Origin: Nocardioides jiangxiensis
GTDB lineage: Bacteria > Actinomycetota > Actinomycetes > Propionibacteriales > Nocardioidaceae
Direction of reading: 5' to 3'
Length of the DNA: 64,000 nucleotides
Assembly: GCF_030580915.1 (NCBI RefSeq)
Contig: NZ_JAUQTA010000002.1
Span: forward strand, 310,001-374,000
A program made the position numbers and the translations under genes. Positions within the stretch are counted from its first letter, which is position 1. The number at the start of each line of letters is the position of its first letter. This document shows, one piece after another, positions 8,267-16,313 of this stretch. The notes below the pieces were generated by a model. The model made no database searches. It saw only the letters and a program-made list of their open reading frames with translations, and was not told the DNA's origin.

Positions 8267-9244
8267 ATGTCGCTGCTGATCACCGGTTCCATCGCCACGG
8301 ACCACCTGATGACCTTCCCGGGCAAGTTCGCCGACTCGCTCGTCGCCGAGAAGCTGGACAAGATCTCGGTCTCGTTCCTCGCCTCCGACCTCGAGGTACG
8401 CCGCGGCGGCGTCGCGGCCAACATCGCCTTCGCGCTGGCCCGCCTCGGCGAGCGCCCGGTGCTCGTGGGTGCCGTCGGCGAGGACTTCGCGGAGTACCAC
8501 TCCTGGCTCGACCGCCACGGCGTCGACTGCTCGTCGGTGCACTACTCGGAGACGCAGCACACCGCGCGCTTCACGTGCACGACCGACACCGAGATGAACC
8601 AGATCGCCTCGTTCTATCCCGGTGCGATGGGCGAGGCCCGCGAGATCGAGCTGCTCCCGATCGTGGAGCGGGTCGGCCACCCGACGTACGTCCTGATCGG
8701 TGCCAACGACCCCGACGGCATGCTGCGGCACACCGAGGAGTGCAAGCAGCGCGGCTACACGTTCGTCGCGGACCCGTCGCAGCAGCTCGCGTTCGCCGGC
8801 GGCGACCTGATCCGTCCGCTCGTCGAGGGCGCCGACATCCTCATCTCCAACGAGTACGAGGCCGAGCTGATCGTCTCCAAGACGGGCTGGAGCACCGACG
8901 AGGTGCTCGCCCGGGTCGGCACGTGGGTCACCACCCTGGGCAAGGACGGCGTCCGGATCCAGGACAAGGACGGCCTGCTGATCGAGGTCGGCGTGCTCGA
9001 CGGCGTGACCCCGGTCGAGCCCACGGGCGTCGGCGACGCCTTCCGGGGCGGCTTCCTCGCAGCGCTGAGCCGCGGCCTGGGCTGGGAGCGTGCGGCTCAG
9101 CTCGGCTGCACCATCGCGGCGTACGTCGTCGAGACGGTCGGCACGCAGGAGTACACCGCCACGCGCGACGAGATGCTGAGCCGCCTCGGCGCCACCTACG
9201 GCGACGTCGCGGAGAAGGAGATCCGGGAGGCCCTCTCCGCCTGA
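8267..9244 (+). CDS. PfkB family kinase, adenosine-kinase-like
   Basis: 325 residues of the ribokinase/PfkB superfamily. The glycine-rich substrate motif is RRGGVAANIAFALARLG (from about 45) and the catalytic anion-hole motif is PTGVGDAFRGGF with the base D257. Overall it looks like actinobacterial AdoK (M. tuberculosis Rv2202c), which phosphorylates adenosine to AMP in purine salvage, and it occupies the same chromosomal position relative to ctaC. A different nucleoside or sugar substrate cannot be excluded from sequence. Transcription is probably leaderless. Confidence 0.9.
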   Translation: MSLLITGSIATDHLMTFPGKFADSLVAEKLDKISVSFLASDLEVRRGGVAANIAFALARLGERPVLVGAVGEDFAEYHSWLDRHGVDCSSVHYSETQHTARFTCTTDTEMNQIASFYPGAMGEAREIELLPIVERVGHPTYVLIGANDPDGMLRHTEECKQRGYTFVADPSQQLAFAGGDLIRPLVEGADILISNEYEAELIVSKTGWSTDEVLARVGTWVTTLGKDGVRIQDKDGLLIEVGVLDGVTPVEPTGVGDAFRGGFLAALSRGLGWERAAQLGCTIAAYVVETVGTQEYTATRDEMLSRLGATYGDVAEKEIREALSA

Positions 9245-9271
9245 CCCGAGGCCCGGCCCCGGCAAGACGCC

Positions 9272-9499
9272 CTACAGGAGGCGGCGCACCACGTAGACCG
9301 GTGTGCCGTCTTCTGCCATCTCCGCGGCGACGTACTCCTGGCCACGCATGCGGCACCAGGCCTGGACGTCGACCCGCGCGGCGACGTCCGTCGCAGCCAC
9401 CGCGATCTCGTCGCCGACCTCCACGGTCGGCAGCGCCTTCGCGAGGGCGATCACCGGAGCGGGGCAGCGCAGGCCGCGGCAGTCGAGCTCGTGCCTCAC
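9272..9499 (-). CDS. TusA-like sulfur carrier protein
   Basis: 75 residues. VRHELDCRGLRCPAPVIALA carries the CxGxxCPxP signature of TusA/SirA/YedF proteins, with C7 as the persulfide-forming residue and C12 in the CP motif. These proteins accept sulfur from a cysteine desulfurase and relay it. The GTG start overlaps the TGA of the upstream cysteine desulfurase gene (GTGA), so the two are translationally coupled, which strongly suggests a donor/acceptor pair. The final acceptor (tRNA thiolation, molybdenum cofactor or other) is not encoded nearby. Confidence 0.87.
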   Translation of the reverse strand: MRHELDCRGLRCPAPVIALAKALPTVEVGDEIAVAATDVAARVDVQAWCRMRGQEYVAAEMAEDGTPVYVVRRLL

Positions 9500-10650
9500 A
9501 ACCCGACCTCGGCCCGGATGCCGTGCACGACCTGGGGCAGCACCGCGAGGAAGGAGTCGACCTCGGCGGCGGTCGTGGTGCGCGTCAGCGACAGGCGCAC
9601 GTTGCCGTGGGTGAGGACGCCCATCGCCTCCAGCACGTGGCTCGGCGTGAGGGTCGAGGCGGTGCAGGCAGAGCCCGAGGCCACGCCGAAGCCCTTCTGT
9701 GCCAGCCGGGTCACCAGTGCCTCGCCGTCGACGTACAGGCAGGAGAAGGTGACCAGGTGGGGCAGGCGCGCGTCGGGTGCGCCCACGACCTCGACGTCGG
9801 GGAGGGCCGCGACCGCCTCGCGGACCCGGGCGACCATCGCGTGCTGGCGCTGCGCGAGCTCGGTCTGCTCGGCGACGACGGCCTGGAGCGCCGCCGCGGC
9901 AGCGAGGGCCGCGGGCACGTTCTCGAAGCCGCAGCCGCGCTCGTCGGCGCGGTCGTCGACCGGGTACGGGTTGCGCCACGCCGAGCCCTTGCGCACGAGG
10001 AGCACGCCGACACCGGCCGGACCACCCCACTTGTGCGCCGAGCCGGCCGCCGCCGCCCACCCGCCGGGGAGGGGAACCCGGCCCAGCGATGCGCACGCGT
10101 CGACGAAGAGGGGCGTGCCCCTCTCGGCCGCTCGTGCGGCGATCTCCTCGAGCGGCTGGAGCGTGCCCACCTCGTGGTTGGCCGACTGCACCGCGAGCAT
10201 GGCCGTGCCGGTCGTCGCGGCGAGCGCCTCGCGCACCGTGGCGGGGGAGAGCCGGCCCTCACGATCCACCGGCAGGGACTGCGCGCGCGTGTCGAGCATC
10301 GTCGCTGCCCACGCGGCGGCGTGCAGGACCGAGGAGTGCTCGACGGCCGAGTGGAGGAGCGTCGACCCGCGCCTGCGTCCACCGAGGAGCCCGAGGACGC
10401 CGCGGTGCACCGCGTCCGTGCCCGAGGAGGTGAAGGTCAGCTCGTCACGTCGTACGCCCAGGGCGGCGGCTGCGGCTTCCCGGGCGTTGTCCAGGATCAG
10501 GCGTGCGTTGCGTGCCTCGGCGTGCAGGCGGCGTGGGTCCGCCCAGCCCTTGTCGAGCGCTGCGAGCAGCGCGTCACGGGCGGCCGGATGGAGCGGCTCG
10601 GACGACGCGGCGTCCAGGTACCCGGCGTACGGGTCGGAGGGCAATCTCAC
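9496..10650 (-). CDS. cysteine desulfurase (class V aminotransferase)
   Basis: 384 residues. PLP enzyme that removes sulfur from cysteine as an enzyme-bound persulfide. K207 in SAHKWGGPAGVG binds PLP; C329 in SGSACTAS is the catalytic cysteine on the mobile loop; H104 (AVEHSS) and the ANHEVGTLQP segment are NifS/IscS-type. It lacks an adjacent scaffold gene (iscU/sufU) and is instead coupled to the TusA-like gene, so it probably serves sulfur trafficking rather than the main Fe-S pathway. It is divergent from ctaC. Sequence distance from classic IscS (shortened N-terminus, MRLPSDPYAGYLDAA) suggests an actinobacterial subtype. Confidence 0.92.
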   Translation of the reverse strand: MRLPSDPYAGYLDAASSEPLHPAARDALLAALDKGWADPRRLHAEARNARLILDNAREAAAAALGVRRDELTFTSSGTDAVHRGVLGLLGGRRRGSTLLHSAVEHSSVLHAAAWAATMLDTRAQSLPVDREGRLSPATVREALAATTGTAMLAVQSANHEVGTLQPLEEIAARAAERGTPLFVDACASLGRVPLPGGWAAAAGSAHKWGGPAGVGVLLVRKGSAWRNPYPVDDRADERGCGFENVPAALAAAAALQAVVAEQTELAQRQHAMVARVREAVAALPDVEVVGAPDARLPHLVTFSCLYVDGEALVTRLAQKGFGVASGSACTASTLTPSHVLEAMGVLTHGNVRLSLTRTTTAAEVDSFLAVLPQVVHGIRAEVGL

Positions 10651-10700
10651 ACCGTGAATCTATCGGGCGGGCTGGGGCGCAAGTGGCCCCGGTGTTCCGC

Positions 10701-10706
10701 TAGAGT
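10701..10706 (+). promoter_or_regulatory. probable -10 box for ctaC operon
   Basis: TAGAGT lies 36 nt before the ctaC start. It would give a leader of about 30 nt containing the GAGGAAGG ribosome site. No convincing -35 hexamer is visible. Confidence 0.45.
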
Positions 10707-10742
10707 CCGGCGTATCCGTGAAGTCTTAGAGGAAGGCTCGTT

Positions 10743-11639
10743 GTGGGTCTGCACATGACCAGGCGCGCTCGCCGTACGGCGCTGGGTGCGCTCGTCGGCG
10801 CCAGCTTCCTTCTCCTCGGGGCCTGTGACCCCGAGACCGAGAAGCAGTGGCACCACTGGGCCATGCCCAGCAACTCCCCGGGCACCGTCCAGGGCCAGGA
10901 CATCTTCGAGCTGTGGAAGGGCGCGTGGATCGCTGCCCTGATCACCGGCGGCATCACCTGGGCGCTGATCTTCTACGCGTCGTGGCGTTTCCGTCGCCGC
11001 AGCGACGACGAGATCCCCGTGCAGACGAGGTACAACCTGCCGCTCGAGATCTTCTACACGATCGCGCCGATCATGATGGTGATCGTGTTCTTCGCGCACA
11101 CCGTCCGCGTGCAGGAGGCCGTCCTCAACGAGACGCCGGCACCGGACAACTGCGTGCAGGTCGTCGGCCAGCAGTGGTCGTGGACCTTCAACTACAACGA
11201 GTCCTGCGACAACGACAACGGCCCGGTCGTCTACACCGCCGGCACCGGCTCGCAGATCCCGACGCTCGTCCTCGAGGAGGGCAAGACGACGGAGTTCAAG
11301 CTGTCGTCGCCCGACGTCATCCACTCCTTCTGGATCACGGGCTTCCTCATGAAGATGGACATCATCCCGGGCCAGACCGGCGATGACCGCAACCACTTCT
11401 CCGTCACCCCCGACAAGGTGGGCGACTACCGGGGCAAGTGCACCGAGCTCTGCGGCGTCTACCACTCGCGCATGCTCTTCAACGTGAAGGTCATGGACTC
11501 CGCGGACTACGACGCGTACATGGCGAAGCTCAAGGCTGACCCGGAGCACGTGTCCGACCACCCGCTCCTGGGTGGCTCGCACGCATCCACCACCGCCGGC
11601 CTCGCGGCCGACGAGACCGAGACCGGAGGCAACGAGTGA
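10743..11639 (+). CDS. ctaC: cytochrome c oxidase subunit II
   Basis: 298 residues. Carries the CuA centre of the aa3 oxidase that takes electrons from the cytochrome bc1 complex. The N-terminal signal ends in a lipobox (LLGAC, C28), so the mature protein is probably lipidated. Two transmembrane segments follow at about residues 58-80 and 100-122. CuA ligands are H194 (VIHSFW) and [12 protein letters not shown] (C233, C237, H241, M244). GTG start with GAGGAAGG at good spacing. The stop overlaps the GTG of ctaD. In mycobacteria ctaC is followed by ctaF, with ctaD elsewhere; here ctaD lies between. Confidence 0.97.
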   Translation: MGLHMTRRARRTALGALVGASFLLLGACDPETEKQWHHWAMPSNSPGTVQGQDIFELWKGAWIAALITGGITWALIFYASWRFRRRSDDEIPVQTRYNLPLEIFYTIAPIMMVIVFFAHTVRVQEAVLNETPAPDNCVQVVGQQWSWTFNYNESCDNDNGPVVYTAGTGSQIPTLVLEEGKTTEFKLSSPDVIHSFWITGFLMKMDIIPGQTGDDRNHFSVTPDKVGDYRGKCTELCGVYHSRMLFNVKVMDSADYDAYMAKLKADPEHVSDHPLLGGSHASTTAGLAADETETGGNE

Positions 11640-13306
11640 GCGCGGCAACTGCGCCCCTGACCGCCAGCGGCCGCAAGCCGCTCGGCACGAACATCTTCCG
11701 TCTCCTGACGACCACCGACCACAAGCTGATCGGCAAGATGTACCTCGCGACGTCGTTCGCGTGGTTCATGTTCGGTGGCCTCCTGGCGCTGCTCATGCGC
11801 TCGGAGCTGGCCTTCCCGGGCACCCAGGTCGTCAGCGACGAGACGTTCAACCAGCTCTTCACCATGCACGGCACGATCATGCTGCTGCTCTTCGCGACGC
11901 CGCTGTTCTTCGGCTTCGGCAACGTCGTGATGCCGCTCCAGATCGGTGCTCCCGACGTCGCGTTCCCGCGACTGAACATGCTGAGCTACTGGCTCTACCT
12001 GTTCGGTGGCCTCATCGCCGGCGCCGGCTTCCTGACGCCCGAGGGCGCGGCCGACTTCGGCTGGTTCGCCTACACCCCGCTCTCCAGCGCCGTCCGCTCG
12101 CCGGGCGTCGGTGGCGACATGTGGATCATGGGCCTCTGGATGGGTGGTCTCGGCACCATCCTCGGTTCGGTCAACTTCATCACGACGATCATCTGCATGC
12201 GTGCCCCCGGCATGACCATGTTCCGGATGCCGATCTTCGTGTGGAACACCCTCATCACCTCGATGCTGGCGCTCCTGGTCTTCCCGATCCTCGCCGGTGC
12301 GCTGCTCTCGCTCGAGGCCGACCGTGCACTCGGTGCGCATGTCTTCGACACCAACCACGGTGGCGCCATCCTGTGGCAGCACCTGTTCTGGTTCTTCGGC
12401 CACCCGGAGGTCTACATCATCGCGCTGCCGTTCTTCGGCATCGTGACCGAGATCCTGCCGGTCTTCAGCCGCAAGCCGATCTTCGGCTACGTCGGCCTCG
12501 TCGGCGCCACGCTGGGCATCGCGATCCTGTCCGTCGCCGTGTGGGCCCACCACATGTTCGTCACCGGTGCGGTCAACCTGGCGTTCTTCTCCGGCATGAC
12601 GTTCCTCATCGCGGTCCCGACCGGCGTGAAGTTCTTCAACTGGATCGGCACGATGTGGGGTGGCTCGATCAGCTTCGACACCCCGATGCTCTGGTCGGTC
12701 GGCTTCCTGACGACCTTCCTCTTCGGTGGTCTCACCGGCATCATCCTCGCGTCGCCGCCGCTCGACTTCCACCTGTCCGACTCGTACTTCGTGGTGGCGC
12801 ACTTCCACTACGTCGTCTTCGGCACGGTCGTCTTCGCCATGTTCGCGGGCTTCTACTTCTGGTGGCCCAAGATGACCGGCAAGATGCTCAACGAGACGCT
12901 CGGCAAGGTCCACTTCTGGATCCTGTTCATCGGCTTCCACCTGACCTTCCTCGTGCAGCACTGGCTGGGTGTCGAGGGCATGCCGCGCCGCTACGCCGAC
13001 TACCTGCCGAACGACGGCTTCGAGACCCTCAACCAGGTCTCGACGGTCGGTGCCTTCCTGCTGGCGTCCTCCACGATCCCGTTCATCCTCAACGTCTGGC
13101 TGACCCGCAAGTCCACGCCGGTCGAGGTCGATGACCCGTGGGGCTGGGGTCGCTCGCTCGAGTGGGCCACGAGCTGCCCGCCGCCGCGGCACAACTTCCA
13201 CACGATCCCGCGGATCCGTTCGGAGTCCCCGGCGTTCGACCTGCACCACCCTGAGATCGCGGCCCTCGAGGTCGAGGCCATCGAGCGTGAGGAGCTCACC
13301 AAGTGA
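11636..13306 (+). CDS. ctaD: cytochrome c oxidase subunit I
   Basis: 556 residues. Catalytic haem-copper subunit of the proton-pumping aa3 oxidase, with twelve transmembrane helices. [11 protein letters not shown] (about 78) holds a haem a ligand; [15 protein letters not shown] (about 253) gives the CuB histidine cross-linked to Tyr; HHMFVTG (about 303) gives two more CuB histidines; HFHYVVFG (about 388) carries the haem a3 and haem a histidines. The tail is hydrophilic, ending in [20 protein letters not shown], common to actinobacterial CtaD. GTGA overlaps at both ends couple it to ctaC and ctaF. Confidence 0.98.
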   Translation: MSAATAPLTASGRKPLGTNIFRLLTTTDHKLIGKMYLATSFAWFMFGGLLALLMRSELAFPGTQVVSDETFNQLFTMHGTIMLLLFATPLFFGFGNVVMPLQIGAPDVAFPRLNMLSYWLYLFGGLIAGAGFLTPEGAADFGWFAYTPLSSAVRSPGVGGDMWIMGLWMGGLGTILGSVNFITTIICMRAPGMTMFRMPIFVWNTLITSMLALLVFPILAGALLSLEADRALGAHVFDTNHGGAILWQHLFWFFGHPEVYIIALPFFGIVTEILPVFSRKPIFGYVGLVGATLGIAILSVAVWAHHMFVTGAVNLAFFSGMTFLIAVPTGVKFFNWIGTMWGGSISFDTPMLWSVGFLTTFLFGGLTGIILASPPLDFHLSDSYFVVAHFHYVVFGTVVFAMFAGFYFWWPKMTGKMLNETLGKVHFWILFIGFHLTFLVQHWLGVEGMPRRYADYLPNDGFETLNQVSTVGAFLLASSTIPFILNVWLTRKSTPVEVDDPWGWGRSLEWATSCPPPRHNFHTIPRIRSESPAFDLHHPEIAALEVEAIEREELTK

Positions 13307-13716
13307 AGGCAGAGGCCTGGGTCTTCGGATCCGTCACCGCGTTCTGCGCGCTGGTGACCCCCGCGTACTGGATCATCACGGACAACTCCGCCAAGGGTGG
13401 TGACTGGACCGGCACGTCGGCCCTCACCATGACGACGCTGCTGTTCGCCATGTGCACGCTCTACCTCGGCTTCCACGCCTCGCGCATGGATCCGCGTCCC
13501 GAGGACCGCAAGGACGGCGAGATCGCCGACGGCGCCGGCGAGCTGGGCTTCTTCCCGCCCTACTCGTGGTGGCCGCTGTGGTGCTCGCTCACCCTCTCGG
13601 TGATCGTGCTCGGCGTCGTCCTGGCCTGGTGGCTGTTCGCCATCGGCGTGATCCTCGGCCTCCTGGCCGTGCAGGGCTGGATCTTCGAGTACTACCGTGG
13701 AGAGCACGCTCACTGA
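13303..13716 (+). CDS. ctaF: cytochrome c oxidase subunit IV, actinobacterial type
   Basis: 137 residues with four predicted transmembrane helices (about 5-25, 38-56, 92-112 and 113-130). This small subunit of the bcc-aa3 supercomplex is specific to actinobacteria and has no cofactor. [15 protein letters not shown] in the middle loop is a family signature. The GTG overlaps the ctaD stop. The operon ends 20 bp later at an imperfect hairpin. Confidence 0.95.
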   Translation: MKAEAWVFGSVTAFCALVTPAYWIITDNSAKGGDWTGTSALTMTTLLFAMCTLYLGFHASRMDPRPEDRKDGEIADGAGELGFFPPYSWWPLWCSLTLSVIVLGVVLAWWLFAIGVILGLLAVQGWIFEYYRGEHAH

Positions 13717-13738
13717 GCCTCCCGGCACTCTCGACGAG

Positions 13739-13782
13739 GGCCCCGTCCCGCGGTGACATGCGACACCGCCGGGATGGGGCCT
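13739..13782 (+). terminator. probable terminator of ctaCDF
   Basis: Long inverted repeat (13739-13755 with 13764-13782) with one mismatch and one bulged base and an 8-nt loop, just past ctaF. Confidence 0.65.
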
Positions 13783-13843
13783 TCGGCGTTCCCGGACAAG
13801 TAATCTGGCTCCTGCACATCTTCTGCGATCCGGAGCCTGCCCC

Positions 13844-15049
13844 ATGACCGTTGGCCTCTCCCTGTCCGCCCGCGTGGCGACGGGTCTCGGCGCCCTCGCG
13901 CTGCTCACCGCATGCAACGCGGTCCCTTCGGCCCTGGGGGGTGGCTCCTCCGACTCGGCCTCGCCCAGCAAGGACGTGCCGGTGCCGACCCTCACCACCA
14001 CCGTCAGCGGCAGCTCCGTCCCGCTGGACGCGCGGGTTGCGACGAAGGTCGCCGACGGCACGCTGACGAAGGTCCGCATGCAGGCACGCTCGGGCGAGAC
14101 CAAGGGCGCCTTCGTCGCCGGAAGGCTCGCCGAGGACGGCACCGGCTGGCGCGCCACCGGTCCGCTCGAGCCGGCCACGACGTACGTCATCTTCGCGAAG
14201 GCGACCGACGAGGGTGGCACGACCGTGCCCGTCCGCAGTCGCTTCACCACCGTGGCGCTGGACGACGCCCACGAGGCGTTCCCGTCGATCGCGCCGCTGG
14301 CCGGCGAGACCGTGGGCATCGGCATGCCGGTGATCGTCTCGTTCGACGCCCCGGTGGAGGACAAGGCCGCGTTCGAGAAGCGCATGAAGGTCACCAGCTC
14401 GCCGGCGCAGGACGGCGCCTGGCGCTGGCTGAGTGACCGCGAGGTGCACTGGCGCCCCGCGAAGTACTGGAAGCCGGGCACGGACGTGCACGTCGACCTC
14501 GACCTCAACAGTGTGCCGGCCGGCAACGGCATCTACGGCCAGGAGTCGCGGACGATCGACTTCCACATCGGCGACGCGCACGTCTACAGGGTCAACGCGA
14601 AGACCGACCAGATGCAGGTCTACTCCAACGGCGCCCTCCTGCGGACGCTCCCGATCACGACCGGCATGCCGGGCTTCACGACGCGATCGGGCACGAAGGT
14701 GATCATCGAGAAGGCTGCGAAGCACACGATGGACTCCGAGACCGTCGGCATCGGCAAGGACAACCCGCTCTACTACCACGTCGACGACGTCCAGTGGACG
14801 ATGCGTCTGACCTACTCGGGTGAGTTCATCCACGCAGCCCCGTGGTCGGTCGCCTCGCAGGGCCACGCCAACGTCTCGCACGGGTGCACCGGCATGTCGA
14901 CGGCGAACGCCGAGTGGCTGTTCAACATGAGCCGCCGCGGCGACGTCGTCGAGACCACCGGCACTGACCGGCCGATGGAGCTGACGAACGGCTATGGCGA
15001 CTGGAACCTCTCCTTCGTCGACTGGAAGGCCGGCTCGGCGCTGCGCTGA
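13844..15049 (+). CDS. L,D-transpeptidase lipoprotein (YkuD domain)
   Basis: 401 residues. Forms 3-3 peptidoglycan cross-links outside the membrane. Lipoprotein signal peptide with C24 (LLTAC); a Ser/Gly/Pro linker follows. Two Ig-like domains (about 45-260, including EAFPSIAPLAGETVGIGMPV) precede the YkuD domain, whose catalytic motif is SHGCTGMST with H346 and C348; the upstream His is in GEFIHAAPW. This is the mycobacterial LdtMt2-like architecture. A TAATCT box 37 nt before the ATG may be its -10. It sits inside the respiratory cluster between ctaF and the qcr genes, which looks incidental. Confidence 0.94.
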   Translation: MTVGLSLSARVATGLGALALLTACNAVPSALGGGSSDSASPSKDVPVPTLTTTVSGSSVPLDARVATKVADGTLTKVRMQARSGETKGAFVAGRLAEDGTGWRATGPLEPATTYVIFAKATDEGGTTVPVRSRFTTVALDDAHEAFPSIAPLAGETVGIGMPVIVSFDAPVEDKAAFEKRMKVTSSPAQDGAWRWLSDREVHWRPAKYWKPGTDVHVDLDLNSVPAGNGIYGQESRTIDFHIGDAHVYRVNAKTDQMQVYSNGALLRTLPITTGMPGFTTRSGTKVIIEKAAKHTMDSETVGIGKDNPLYYHVDDVQWTMRLTYSGEFIHAAPWSVASQGHANVSHGCTGMSTANAEWLFNMSRRGDVVETTGTDRPMELTNGYGDWNLSFVDWKAGSALR

Positions 15050-15060
15050 CGACGCCGCGA

Positions 15061-15093
15061 GGCCCTGTGCTCCCCCATGGGGAGTACAGGGCC
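15061..15093. terminator. terminator after the L,D-transpeptidase gene
   Basis: 15-bp stem with one G-U pair (15061-15075 and 15079-15093) and a 3-nt loop. It can also serve the convergent gene. Confidence 0.8.
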
Positions 15094-15166
15094 TCCGCGT
15101 TCTGCGCCGAGACGGGGCTTGTGCCGCTCCGGGCCGTGTGAGCCATACGAGCGCTGGGGCTGGCGC

Positions 15167-16126
15167 TCAGGCGGCGCTCGGGGCCGTGCGGCGACGCTGC
15201 GCCCGTCGGATGCCTCGCCGGAGGACGTGTTCCCAATCCTGGTGTGCGCCGAAGAGGTTGTCGCGACGGAGCACATCGATGATCCATCCGTCAGCCGCGA
15301 ACCACGCGCGTCGTTCGGCGTCGTGCTCAGCCTGCTCCGGTCCGTGGAACTCGCTGCCGTCGTACTCAGCGCCGTACTTGATGCTCGGTACGCCGAGGTC
15401 CAGGAATCGGAGGCCGTCCGGCGTCGTGACCGCTACCTGTGGTGTGGGTGCGGGCAGGTCTGCGCAGTCCTGCCAGCGCAGCCTGAGGATGCTCTCGGGC
15501 GTCGACTGAGACCGGCTGTCGATGCGCGGGGCCAGGTCCCGTAGCTGCCGTACGCCGCGGAACCCGCGGTAGCGGGATGTCAGCGCCATGACCTGCGTCG
15601 GCGTCACCATTCGGCTGGTAGCCGCGAGGCTGTCCAGGACGGCCATGGCCTGCTCACGCGGCAGGAGCCTGCCGACGTCGCAGGCCGTCCGGAGAGCCGT
15701 CGTCACGTGCAGTCCATCGATCAGCATCACGTCGTCGGCGGCGAGGGTGCGTGCACCACTGTGGGTGACCTTGTTGGTCAGGCGTGCGTTTCGCGGCAGG
15801 AAGACATCGACGGGTGGGGGAGCCAGCTGGCCGTTCGGCGGCAGTGCCATCTCGGCGCCGTGGAGCCAGGCCGCGCTGCGGTCGCAGACCACTGCATCGC
15901 AGGGCACGACGAGGCGCAGTGTGGCGATGCGCATGGCGAGGCTGTCGGTCGAGGAGGCCATCCGGTAGACGGACCTGACGTCACTGACGAGGAGGCCACG
16001 ACGGTGGAGAGTGCTGACCGCGTGCCGGCCGCCTAGGGCGTCGCGCGCCTCGGCGTACGTGAAGGGCCTGTCATGGGGGAGAGGCAGGTCCGACGGGAGG
16101 AGATGGTCCAGGAAGGCGGGATGCAT
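15167..16126 (-). CDS. AbiEi/DUF559-type orphan protein
   Basis: About 319 residues. N-terminal winged-helix-like part (FTYAEARDALGGRHAVSTLHRRGLL; VYRM), a middle AbiEi-like region (HGAEMALPP, TALRTACDVGRLLPREQAM), and a C-terminal Vsr/DUF559-like nuclease segment: EYDGSEFHG followed by HDAERRAWFAADGWIIDVLR. Such proteins are abundant orphans in Nocardioides-type genomes and resemble antitoxin/nuclease fusions; no cognate toxin is adjacent. The start is uncertain: the ATG used has AAGGGAG only 1 nt away, and the frame stays open to an ATG at 16198 inside a tandem repeat. DNA cleavage is inferred only from the D...E-like motif. Confidence 0.72.
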   Translation of the reverse strand: MHPAFLDHLLPSDLPLPHDRPFTYAEARDALGGRHAVSTLHRRGLLVSDVRSVYRMASSTDSLAMRIATLRLVVPCDAVVCDRSAAWLHGAEMALPPNGQLAPPPVDVFLPRNARLTNKVTHSGARTLAADDVMLIDGLHVTTALRTACDVGRLLPREQAMAVLDSLAATSRMVTPTQVMALTSRYRGFRGVRQLRDLAPRIDSRSQSTPESILRLRWQDCADLPAPTPQVAVTTPDGLRFLDLGVPSIKYGAEYDGSEFHGPEQAEHDAERRAWFAADGWIIDVLRRDNLFGAHQDWEHVLRRGIRRAQRRRTAPSAA

Positions 16127-16193
16127 GCTCCCTTCATGCCCGCTGGTGCCGGTCAGCCGCGACTCCGGGTTCGCGCAGCTGTGGAGAACGTGC

Positions 16194-16244
16194 GGCACGG
16201 GCCCCGTCTCGGCACGGGCCCCGTCTCGGCACGGGCCCCGTCTC
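16194..16244. repeat. 17-bp unit repeated three times in tandem
   Basis: The unit ggcacgggccccgtctc occurs as three identical abutting copies (16194-16210, 16211-16227, 16228-16244). It lies upstream of the DUF559-type gene and before the qcrB terminator. Each unit contains the palindrome GGGCCC. Confidence 0.95.
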
Positions 16245-16260
16245 GGCGTAGAGAAATGAG

Positions 16261-16299
16261 GAAGGGCCGCCGTTCCCGGTGGGGGAGCGGCGGCCCTTC
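16261..16299 (-). terminator. terminator after qcrB
   Basis: 12-bp perfect outer stem (16261-16272 and 16288-16299), extended inward by G/C pairs, just past the qcrB stop on the minus strand. Confidence 0.8.
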
Positions 16300-16313
16300 G
16301 TCAGAGCAGTGCC

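Noticed and set aside
15167..16126. Toxin-antitoxin module
   Set aside because: The AbiEi-like region suggests an antitoxin, but no AbiEii-type nucleotidyltransferase toxin or other small partner gene lies next to it.
16194..16244. Tandem repeats considered as a CRISPR array
   Set aside because: Units abut without spacers, are only 17 bp and number three; no cas gene is nearby.
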